A stretch of DNA of 11,651 nt. Origin: an uncultured Chloroflexota bacterium. GTDB lineage: Bacteria; Chloroflexota; Dehalococcoidia; UBA2979. A program made the position numbers and the translations under genes. Of the stretch, positions 6,356-11,651 are shown piece by piece. The stretch spans positions 1 to 11,651 of the forward strand of contig CADEHD010000039.1 in the NCBI GenBank assembly GCA_902827055.1, read 5' to 3'. The notes below the pieces were generated by a model. The model did not search any database. It saw nothing but the letters and a program-made list of their open reading frames with translations, and was not told the origin of the DNA. Position 1 is the first letter of the stretch, and every line of letters begins with the position of its first letter.

Positions 6356-6997
6356 GTGCCGCCCCTCGACATTCCCGAGGTCGTGATCGACCGGCTCCCT
6401 GTGTACTACAGGCTGCTCTCGCGGATCCGCGCCGAGGGCGAGGCGGTGGTCTCATCGCACGAGCTCGGCGAGGCGCTCGGAGTGACGCCTGCGCAGATCC
6501 GCAAGGACCTCTCCTACTTCGGCCGCTTCGGGAAGCAGGGGCGCGGGTACTCGGTCGACCGTCTCCACGATGAGCTGCGCCTGATCCTCGGCCTTCACCG
6601 CTCCTGGAACCTGGTCCTCGTCGGCATGGGCCGCCTCGGCCAGGCGATCGCCTCCTATCGAGGCTTCGACGCGCAGGGGATGCAGATCGTGGCGGCGTTC
6701 GACGCCGACGCAGGGGTGGTGGGCACGGACGTCGGCGGCGTGGTCGTTCGCGACTCGGCGCACCTGGAGCGCGACCTCAAGGAGCTCACGGTCGACATCG
6801 GGGTGGTCGCGGTCCCAGCTGCTCACGCCCAGGAGGTCATCGACCGCCTGGTGAAGGCCGGAATCAAGGCGATCCTGAACTACGCGCCGGTCGCGGTGCA
6901 GGCCCCGCCCGGCGTCGAGATCCGCCAGGTCGACCCCGTGCTCCAGCTCCAGAGCATGACCTACCACCTCACGAGGACGGCGAAGGCCCGGGAGTAG
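6356..6997 (+). CDS. rex: Redox-sensing transcriptional repressor Rex
   Basis: A protein of 213 residues, the normal Rex length. The N-terminal winged helix (about 6-80) starts IPEVVIDRLPVYYRLL and contains the recognition segment VTPAQIRKDLSYFGRFGKQG (43-62), very close to known Rex proteins. The Rossmann NAD(H) domain follows, with VGMGRLGQAI (89-98), the Asp-rich strand end AAFDAD (113-118) and NYAPV (175-179). Rex senses the NADH/NAD+ ratio and releases DNA when NADH binds. I chose GTG 6356, which begins two residues before the conserved LDIPE and has a weak AAGAAAG upstream. An in-frame ATG at 6296 would add 20 unconserved residues and sit close to the predicted transcription start. A Rex operator lies upstream, consistent with autoregulation. 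The gene is convergent with mreB. Confidence 0.93.
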   Translation: MPPLDIPEVVIDRLPVYYRLLSRIRAEGEAVVSSHELGEALGVTPAQIRKDLSYFGRFGKQGRGYSVDRLHDELRLILGLHRSWNLVLVGMGRLGQAIASYRGFDAQGMQIVAAFDADAGVVGTDVGGVVVRDSAHLERDLKELTVDIGVVAVPAAHAQEVIDRLVKAGIKAILNYAPVAVQAPPGVEIRQVDPVLQLQSMTYHLTRTAKARE

Positions 6998-7012
6998 CCG
7001 CGCTCCGAGCGC

Positions 7013-8071
7013 TCACGGTCCGCGCAGCGACGCCCGCCCCTCGGCCACCAGCGCCTCCTCTTCGGTCGGGATCGCGCGGGCGATCACCTCGAGGTAGTCG
7101 AGCGCGGCTCCCGCCCCCAGCGCGACGCAGAGGCGCGGGTTGTCCGCGATGTGCACCGGGACGTTCGCCTCGTGCATCAGCACCGTATCGAGTCCGCGCA
7201 GCAGCGCCCCGCCCCCCGTGACGACGATGCCGCGGTCGATGACGTCCGACGCCAGCTCGGGCGGGGTCCGCTCGAGCACGGCTCGCGCCGCCGACACAAT
7301 TGCCGCCACCTGCTCCTGGATCGCACCGGTAATCTCCGATGACCGCACGGTGATGGTCCGCGGCAGGCCGGTGATCTGGTCGCGCCCGCGCACGGCCGCG
7401 GAGGTGTCCTCCTCCTGCGGCAGCGCGGAGCCGATGGCGATCTTCAGCTCCTCGGCGGTGCGCTCCCCGATGATGAGGTTGTGGCGGCGACGGATGTAGT
7501 GCGCGATGGCGTCGTCGAGGTCGTCACCGCCCACGCGCGCAGACTCCGCCGCCACGATGCCGAACATCGAGATCACGGCGGCCTCGGTGCGTCCGCCTCC
7601 GATGTCAATCACCATGTGGCCCCGCGGCGACCCGACCGGGATCTCCGCCCCGATCGCCGCGGCCAGCGGCTCGGGGATGAGGTGCGCAGGCCGTCTCGCG
7701 CCGGCGGCCTCGGCAGCATCGCGCACGGCGCGCTGCTCGACGCCCGTCACCCCCACGGGTACCGAGATGGCGACCTCGGGGCGGATGAAGCGCGTTCGAC
7801 CGGCCACCCGGCTGATGAAGTAGTGGAGCATCGCCTCAGTGATGAGGTAGTCGGCGATCACGCCGTCGCGCATCGGGCGCACGACCGAAATCGAGCCGGG
7901 GTGCCGCCCGATCATCGCCCGGGCCTCGTCGCCCACGGCCACGACGGTGCTGTCGCGCTCCGCGATGGCAACCACCGCCGGCTCGTCGACGACGATGCCG
8001 CGACCGTACTCGCAGACGAGAATGCTCGCCGTCCCGAGGTCGATGCCGATCCGCTTACCGAACAGGGCCAA
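7013..8071 (-). CDS. mreB: MreB/Mbl family rod-shape actin homologue
   Basis: A protein of 352 residues, normal for MreB. The ATPase landmarks are phosphate loop 1 IGIDLGTASILV (8-19), the PEP-LAAAIGA helix with Glu134, phosphate loop 2 IDIGGGRTEAAVIS (155-168) and the adenosine motif VVTGGGALLRGLD (283-295). Strong similarity continues through RVGGDDLDDAI, IGERTAEELKIAIGSA and the ASD...RG segment. MreB filaments at the inner membrane guide lateral wall synthesis. Arg161 replaces the first Thr of the usual GGGTTE. The only start that gives a normal N-terminus (ALFGKRIGIDLG) is TTG 8071, with a weak GGTGG; an in-frame GTG at 8137 would add 22 residues. mreC and mreD are not next to it; murA is upstream and rex is convergent. 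Confidence 0.9.
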   Translation of the reverse strand: MALFGKRIGIDLGTASILVCEYGRGIVVDEPAVVAIAERDSTVVAVGDEARAMIGRHPGSISVVRPMRDGVIADYLITEAMLHYFISRVAGRTRFIRPEVAISVPVGVTGVEQRAVRDAAEAAGARRPAHLIPEPLAAAIGAEIPVGSPRGHMVIDIGGGRTEAAVISMFGIVAAESARVGGDDLDDAIAHYIRRRHNLIIGERTAEELKIAIGSALPQEEDTSAAVRGRDQITGLPRTITVRSSEITGAIQEQVAAIVSAARAVLERTPPELASDVIDRGIVVTGGGALLRGLDTVLMHEANVPVHIADNPRLCVALGAGAALDYLEVIARAIPTEEEALVAEGRASLRGP

Positions 8072-8087
8072 GCGCCACCACTGTCGT

Positions 8088-8146
8088 CCATCGTGCGGCG
8101 CACAATGCGCGGCCTCTGGCAGGTTAGCGCCCGGCACGCACGATGG
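8088..8146 (-). promoter_or_regulatory. Structured leader between murA and mreB
   Basis: On the coding (minus) strand CCATCGTGCG (8146-8137) can pair with CGCACGATGG (8097-8088), a perfect 10-bp stem around 39 nt. Inside it GCGCA-TTG-TGCGC (8110-8098) forms a second perfect hairpin directly adjoining the outer stem. The structure ends 16 nt before the TTG start of mreB. It could modulate mreB translation or stabilise or attenuate a murA-mreB transcript. The pairing is seen directly; a function is inferred. Confidence 0.4.
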
Positions 8147-8199
8147 GGAACGGAGGCACAACGCGCCGCTCGAGGTCGGTGCCCGCCGTCCTCCCCGTG

Positions 8200-9465
8200 C
8201 TACCTCCGGTCGATGTCGGCACCAAGGGCGCGCAAGCGCTCGACCAACTGCGAGTAGCCGCGATCGATGTGCCCGACATCGCGAATCGTGGTGACGCCCT
8301 CGGCGCACAGCCCACCGATCACGACCGCGGCCCCGGCGCGGATGTCGAGGGCGCGCACGGGCGTCCCGTTGAGGCGCGCGGGCCCCTCGATGATCACGGA
8401 CTGCCCGCCCGTGGTCAGCCGCGCGCCCATCGCGCGCAGCTCGCCGACGTAGAGGAGGCGGTTGTCGTACACGCGCTCGTGGATGATGGAGACGCCGGTC
8501 GCCTGCGTCAGCGCCGCCGCCATCGGCGCGTGGAGGTCCGTCGCGAACCCGGGATAGGGCACCGCCTGGACCTGGATCGGTGCCAACGGCTCGATCGCGG
8601 CGACCCGCACGCCACTCTCGGACACCTCGACGCGCGCCCCGGCCTCGGTGAGCTTCGCGAGCAGCCCATCGAGGTGATCGGCCCGCGCCCCCGTCACTTC
8701 CACCGACCCGCGCGTCGCCGCCCCGGCCAGGAGGTAGGTGCCGGCCTCGATGCGGTCCGGGATGACCTCGAACTCACACCCGTGCAACGCAGCAACGCCC
8801 TCGACCGTGACGATGCCAGTCCCGTGCCCGCTAATCCGGGCTCCCATCGCGTTGAGCATGTCGGCCGCCATCGCGACCTCGGGCTCCGCCGCGGCATTCA
8901 CGATGGTGGTCACGCCCTCGGCCAGCGTCGCCGCGAAGATCACGTTCACGGTCCCGAGCACCGACGGGTAGTCGAGGAAGAGCCGCGCGCCCTTGAGCCG
9001 CGGCGCGCGCGCCACCCAGTTCGCGCCCTCGCGCGCCACGGCGGCGCCGAGGGCCTTGAACCCCGCGAGGTGGACGTCGAGCGGGCGCACGCCGATGGCG
9101 TCGCCGCCGGGCGGCGCGCACCCTGCCTCGCCCACGCGGGCGAGCAGCGGTCCCATTACCAGGAACGAGGCGCGCGTCGACGCAACGAGGTCGGCCGGCG
9201 CGAACGTCTCGGTGAGCTGCGCAGCCTCGATGGTGACCGTGGCCCCCTCGATGGCAACGGTCGCACCCAGCGCCTCGAGCAGTCGGCCCATCTCGCGGAT
9301 GTCTGCGACCTGCGGCACGTTCCGCAGCACGACCGGATCCGCGGTGAGCAGCGCCGCCGCCACGAGGTACAGCGCCCCGTTCTTCGACCCCGCAGCCGCG
9401 ATGCTCCCGCGCAGCGGGGTGCCCCCGCGGATGATGATCTGCGCGTCACGGTCGGTTGCGGTCAC
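8200..9465 (-). CDS. murA: UDP-N-acetylglucosamine 1-carboxyvinyltransferase MurA, Asp at the fosfomycin-target position
   Basis: A complete 421-residue EPSP-synthase-fold enzyme that adds enolpyruvate from PEP to UDP-GlcNAc, the first committed step of peptidoglycan synthesis in the cytoplasm. Catalytic and binding residues are visible: Lys28-Asn29 (SKNGAL), Arg98 (TRASF), Arg127 (GVRPLD), Asp310 (GFATD), Arg336 (DNRLLYVGEL) and Arg402 (DRGY). The mobile loop reads PPGGDAIG, so Asp122 takes the place of the Cys (E. coli Cys115) alkylated by fosfomycin. MurA enzymes with Asp here, as in mycobacteria and Chlamydia, are active and fosfomycin-insensitive. GTG 9465 has GGGAGG (9470-9475) at 4 nt. 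The gene is 50 bp downstream of the Arc-type gene and 128 bp upstream of mreB, suggesting a wall-synthesis operon. Confidence 0.95.
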   Translation of the reverse strand: MTATDRDAQIIIRGGTPLRGSIAAAGSKNGALYLVAAALLTADPVVLRNVPQVADIREMGRLLEALGATVAIEGATVTIEAAQLTETFAPADLVASTRASFLVMGPLLARVGEAGCAPPGGDAIGVRPLDVHLAGFKALGAAVAREGANWVARAPRLKGARLFLDYPSVLGTVNVIFAATLAEGVTTIVNAAAEPEVAMAADMLNAMGARISGHGTGIVTVEGVAALHGCEFEVIPDRIEAGTYLLAGAATRGSVEVTGARADHLDGLLAKLTEAGARVEVSESGVRVAAIEPLAPIQVQAVPYPGFATDLHAPMAAALTQATGVSIIHERVYDNRLLYVGELRAMGARLTTGGQSVIIEGPARLNGTPVRALDIRAGAAVVIGGLCAEGVTTIRDVGHIDRGYSQLVERLRALGADIDRR

Positions 9466-9515
9466 TCGGCCTCCCGCTCGCGAGGATAGTCGGCCTCACC
9501 CGGGGAGGCGAGCAC

Positions 9516-9758
9516 TCAGCCGCCCTCGGTCAGGTCTCCGGGTTCACCCTCGGCAGGCCCCTCGCTCGCGAGGGCAGGGCGCGCTGCCTCGGCGGGACGA
9601 GCGCGCCGCGCGGGAGGCCGACCGGCCCGCCTGAGGGCGTCCCCCAGGAGGAACTCGATCTGCGAGTTCACGCTTCGCAGCTCGTCGCCCGCCCACCGCT
9701 CGAGGGCATCGTACGTCGCGGGGTCGAGCCGCAACAGGAATCGCTTGCGCTCCGGCAT
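9516..9758 (-). CDS. Arc/CopG-type ribbon-helix-helix DNA-binding protein
   Basis: A protein of 80 residues. The N-terminus KRFLLRLDPATYDALERWA (5-23) is an Arc-like beta strand and first helix, followed by SVNSQIEFLLGDAL (29-42) as the second helix. The remaining tail is Pro/Ala/Glu-rich and probably disordered. Such proteins dimerise and insert the strand pair into the DNA major groove. ATG 9758 has GGAG (9769-9772) at 10 nt. It lies 20 bp downstream of the SPFH gene, so the two are very likely one operon; I recall similar SPFH-Arc pairs in actinobacteria. It is a candidate regulator for the palindrome at 10737-10768 (inference). There is no toxin gene beside it, so a toxin-antitoxin reading is not supported. 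Confidence 0.8.
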   Translation of the reverse strand: MPERKRFLLRLDPATYDALERWAGDELRSVNSQIEFLLGDALRRAGRPPARRARPAEAARPALASEGPAEGEPGDLTEGG

Positions 9759-9778
9759 GGTGGGTTCGCTCCAGCGCG

Positions 9779-10714
9779 CTATCGGCTGAGTGTCCCCACG
9801 TTCACGACCGGGGCGGTCGCGTGCTCGCTGGTCAGCACCGTCAGCAGGTTCGACACCATCGTGGCCTTCCGCTCATCGTCCAGCTCGACGATCCCGCCGT
9901 CCTCGATTTCCTGGAGCGCGAGCTTCACCATCCCGACGGCGCCCTCGACGATACGCGTCCGTGCCGCGACGACCGCCGTGGCCTGCTGCCGGCGCAGCAT
10001 GACCTCGGCGATCTCGGGCGCGTAGGACAGGTCGGTCAGCCGCGTTTCGATGACGCGCACGCCCGCCGCCGCGAGCCGCACGTGCAGCTCCTCGGAGAGC
10101 GTCTGCGCCACCGCGTCAGCGTCCCCGGTCAGCGTCACGGTCGACGTGTTCTCCCCGTACGAGTCGTACGGGTACGACCGCGCAAGGTGGCGCACCGCGG
10201 TCTCACTCTGCAACGTGACAAAGTTCTCGTAGTCCTGCACCTCGAACACGGCGCGCGCGGGGCTCTGGACCTGCCACACCACCACGGCCGCGATGTTGAT
10301 CGGGTTCCCGTTGGCGTCGTTCACCTTCGACGACTGCGTGATGAAGTTCCGCGCCCGCAGCGAGACGTTGCGGCGCTCCGCAACCGCGAGCGGATTCACC
10401 CACCAGAACCCGGCGTCGGAGATGGTCCCCCGGTAGCTTCCGAGGACGATGATCACGCTCGCCTGGTTTGGCTGCAGCACCAGCAGCCCCAGCGCGGCGA
10501 CGGTTGCGCCGGTCTCGGCGAGCGCCGCGAGGATGAACAGCGCAGGCGCCGACCCCCGCCCGGCCTCGACGGCAGCTATCCCCCGGATGAAGAGCAGCAC
10601 GCCGGCCCCCGCCAGCGCCAGGACGGCGGCAACGCCGAGCCAGCCCGGAAGGCGACCGCCCGGGTGCTCGGTGTACGTGGACGCCACGGGGTAGGTCGGG
10701 GGTGCTGCAGACAT
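9779..10714 (-). CDS. SPFH/band-7 domain membrane protein
   Basis: A protein of 311 residues. A short polar N-terminus precedes two membrane helices (about 24-44 and 58-80). The SPFH domain starts directly after (LQPNQASVIIVLGSYRGTISDAGFWWVNPLA, about 80-110) and runs through KVNDANGNPINIAAVVVWQV (130-149). A helical region around AEVMLRRQQATAVVAARTRIVEGAV (236-260) resembles the coiled-coil part of stomatin/flotillin relatives. SPFH proteins form membrane-associated oligomeric rings or cages, often organising proteases or membrane microdomains. ATG 10714 is chosen because GGAG (10721-10724) lies 6 nt before it; a frame-extended start at 10738 overlaps the promoter palindrome. It is the first gene of a likely SPFH-Arc(-murA-mreB) unit. 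Confidence 0.88.
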   Translation of the reverse strand: MSAAPPTYPVASTYTEHPGGRLPGWLGVAAVLALAGAGVLLFIRGIAAVEAGRGSAPALFILAALAETGATVAALGLLVLQPNQASVIIVLGSYRGTISDAGFWWVNPLAVAERRNVSLRARNFITQSSKVNDANGNPINIAAVVVWQVQSPARAVFEVQDYENFVTLQSETAVRHLARSYPYDSYGENTSTVTLTGDADAVAQTLSEELHVRLAAAGVRVIETRLTDLSYAPEIAEVMLRRQQATAVVAARTRIVEGAVGMVKLALQEIEDGGIVELDDERKATMVSNLLTVLTSEHATAPVVNVGTLSR

Positions 10715-10720
10715 GAGGAA

Positions 10721-10724
10721 CTCC
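10721..10724 (-). promoter_or_regulatory. Shine-Dalgarno deciding the SPFH start
   Basis: GGAG on the minus strand, 6 nt before ATG 10714. It selects this start over the upstream in-frame start at 10738, which falls inside the palindromic promoter region. Confidence 0.65.
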
Positions 10725-10736
10725 AATCGCGAGTGC

Positions 10737-10768
10737 ATGACATCGTCATGATATCACTTCGATGTCAT
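10737..10768. promoter_or_regulatory. Inverted repeat flanking the SPFH promoter, candidate operator
   Basis: ATGACATCG (10737-10745) and CGATGTCAT (10760-10768) are perfect 9-bp inverted arms around 14 bp. The centre holds the palindrome TGATATCA (10749-10756). On the minus strand TGATATCAT (10756-10748) reads as an extended -10 (TG-n-TATCAT). A start about 8 bp on would give a leader of roughly 27 nt to ATG 10714. A repressor bound to the arms would cover the promoter. The Arc-type protein of the same cluster is the natural candidate, by inference. Confidence 0.55.
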
Positions 10769-10901
10769 ATCGTGGCGCCCGAGCGGCAGGGTGCCCCAGC
10801 GCCGAGCCGCGCGCCGTCAGACGCTTGCCCGGAACGCCCCGCCGAGCGCCAGTCGTCAGGGCGCTATCGTGCTACAGGGCAAGCTCCGATGGAGGTGGGT
10901 G

Positions 10902-11204
10902 ATGCGGTCTTCGAGGTTCTGGCTGGCGGTGCCGCAGGCGCTCTCCGGTGTGGCACTCGCGGTGCTGATGCTGGGGCTCTTTGTCGCGGCGGTTGGGCAC
11001 ACGGACGGCACGGCGCTGGAGAACATCCAGACGAGGGCGTTCGGGGCGTACCTCGGGTGGTTCGCCCTCGCGGCGCTGGCCCTGAGTCAGCTCTGGATTC
11101 ACCTCGAGGAGCGCGCGGCGAGGGTCGCGTGCACATCGTGCGCACACACGAACGGTGCCGATGCTCGCTACTGCTCGTCCTGCGGGGCGTCGCTCACGGG
11201 ATGA
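10902..11204 (+). CDS. Small membrane protein with C-terminal zinc ribbon
   Basis: A protein of 100 residues of unrecognised family. Two membrane helices are predicted (about 8-30 and 48-65), joined by a polar loop containing HTDGTALENIQTRAFG. A short charged linker (HLEERAARV) leads to a zinc ribbon, CTSC (77-80) and CSSC (91-94), the CxxC-N10-CxxC pattern of small zinc-ribbon domains, ending CGASLTG. With two helices, both termini should be cytoplasmic. ATG 10902 is fixed by GGAGG (10891-10895) at 6 nt; upstream frame is non-homologous. It is divergent from the SPFH gene and convergent with atpC. Its function is unknown; a membrane-tethered metal-binding or adaptor role is only a guess. Confidence 0.75.
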   Translation: MRSSRFWLAVPQALSGVALAVLMLGLFVAAVGHTDGTALENIQTRAFGAYLGWFALAALALSQLWIHLEERAARVACTSCAHTNGADARYCSSCGASLTG

Positions 11205-11245
11205 AGCCTAGCAGGCTCCGAGCCGGATACGCGGGGGCTCCGAGC
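11205..11245. terminator. Convergent gap with small hairpins and a GCTCCGAGC repeat
   Basis: The 41 bp between the zinc-ribbon gene and atpC stops hold AGCCT-AGC-AGGCT (11205-11217), a 5-bp hairpin right after the stop. They also hold GAGCC...GGCTC (11220-11240) and two copies of GGCTCCGAGC (11214-11223 and 11236-11245), 22 bp apart. No T-run follows; a bidirectional terminator is plausible. Confidence 0.35.
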
Positions 11246-11651
11246 TCAGGCCCGATCGGACATCGCGGGCGCGCCGGTGCCACGACGGCGGCGCCGGACC
11301 TTCACACGCACGAGCGCGCGCTCCATCGAGAGCCGCGCCCGGACCAGGTTCACCTGGCCCTCCTCAGAGGTGATCCGCTCGCCAGCCAGGCGGCGCTGCG
11401 CTCGCTCACGGGCGGCCTCGGCCCGTGCTTCATCGATGTCGTCGGCGTGCTCCGCGGCGTCCGCGAGGATCGTCACGGTGTCGTTGACGATCTGCACGAA
11501 TCCGCCGTGGACCGCCATGGCCTCCTGGCCCGCCGCGGTCACAGCCACGAGCTCGCCAATCGCGACGCTCGCCATGAGCGGCGCGTGACTCGGCAACAGC
11601 GTGATCTGCCCCTCGGTAGTCGCCACGATCACGCGCGCGACGTCGGCCCCG
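11246..11651 (-). CDS. atpC: F1Fo ATP synthase epsilon subunit (partial, N-terminus outside window)
   Basis: The 134 visible residues end at the true C-terminus; the start lies beyond the right edge, probably by about 20 residues. The beta-sandwich domain shows TTEGQITLLPSHAPLMASV and VHGGFVQIVNDTVTILADAAEHADDID, which match AtpC closely. The helical C-terminal domain follows (ARAEAARERAQRRLA). The tail KVRRRRRGTGAPAMSDRA is unusually basic and probably disordered. Epsilon sits on the central stalk and regulates ATP hydrolysis. A GTG at 11632 is in frame, but the family N-terminus clearly extends further upstream. The rest of the atp operon (atpD and so on) is expected to the right. The C-terminal end is 41 bp from the convergent zinc-ribbon gene. 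Confidence 0.92.
   Translation of the reverse strand, partial: GADVARVIVATTEGQITLLPSHAPLMASVAIGELVAVTAAGQEAMAVHGGFVQIVNDTVTILADAAEHADDIDEARAEAARERAQRRLAGERITSEEGQVNLVRARLSMERALVRVKVRRRRRGTGAPAMSDRA

Noticed and set aside
7000..7012. GCGCT-CCG-AGCGC hairpin as a rex/mreB terminator
   Set aside because: The stem is only 5 bp with a 3-nt loop and no T-run; it is kept only as a copy of the GCTCCGAGC element.
8143..9489. Long plus-strand open frame (448 codons)
   Set aside because: It is the antisense of murA, with biased composition and no recognisable motif.
9516..9758. Arc-type gene as an antitoxin
   Set aside because: No toxin-sized partner (RelE/ParE/PIN-like) adjoins it; its neighbours are an SPFH protein and murA.
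1..11651. CRISPR arrays, tRNA/rRNA genes, insertion sequences, attachment sites
   Set aside because: No regularly spaced repeats, cloverleaf-like segments, transposase genes or terminal inverted repeats were seen.

Overview
This is an 11.65-kb chromosomal window of very high GC content (about 70% by eye), with many GTG starts, one probable TTG start, and clear Shine-Dalgarno sequences before most genes. The gene mix is an F420-type LLM oxidoreductase, a Rex repressor, an atpC...murA-mreB neighbourhood, an Arc/SPFH pair and a CinA-like protein. This suggests a high-GC Chloroflexota (Dehalococcoidia/Limnocylindria-like) or a deep-branching Actinomycetota lineage. The taxonomic call is inference; there is no rRNA or other direct marker.

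Left part (1-2780). A truncated phosphate-binding lipoprotein gene (pstS) runs off the left edge on the minus strand. It is divergent from a translationally coupled pair, a three-cysteine arsenate reductase (arsC) and an aquaglyceroporin, whose stop and start codons overlap as GTGA. The layout suggests phosphate uptake beside arsenate detoxification: arsenate enters with phosphate, ArsC reduces it, and the channel lets arsenite out. The 305-bp divergent gap carries an 11-bp-period direct repeat resembling a PHO box. A CinA-C-like protein with substituted active-site positions follows.

Middle (2781-7012). On the minus strand an alpha/beta hydrolase precedes an LLM oxidoreductase. On the plus strand lies a small VanZ-like membrane protein, convergent with a SUMF1-domain protein that lacks the formylglycine-generating cysteines. 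The SUMF1 gene is divergent from rex, and the shared gap contains a textbook Rex operator (TTGTG-N8-CACAA). This predicts redox (NADH/NAD+) control of rex and of the SUMF1 gene.

Right part (7013-11651). This is a minus-strand cell-envelope cluster: mreB, murA with Asp in place of the fosfomycin-target Cys, an Arc-type ribbon-helix-helix protein, and an SPFH/band-7 membrane protein. A palindrome flanking an extended -10 lies directly upstream of the SPFH gene. A divergent small membrane protein with a zinc ribbon and a 5'-truncated atpC (F1 epsilon subunit) close the window.

The best candidates for something new are the Arc-SPFH pair with its palindromic promoter, the Rex-operator link to a non-FGE SUMF1 protein, the structured murA-mreB leader, the CinA-like protein with a replaced active site, and a short GCTCCGAGC element repeated in the convergent gaps. 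I see no mobile element, CRISPR array, tRNA or rRNA.
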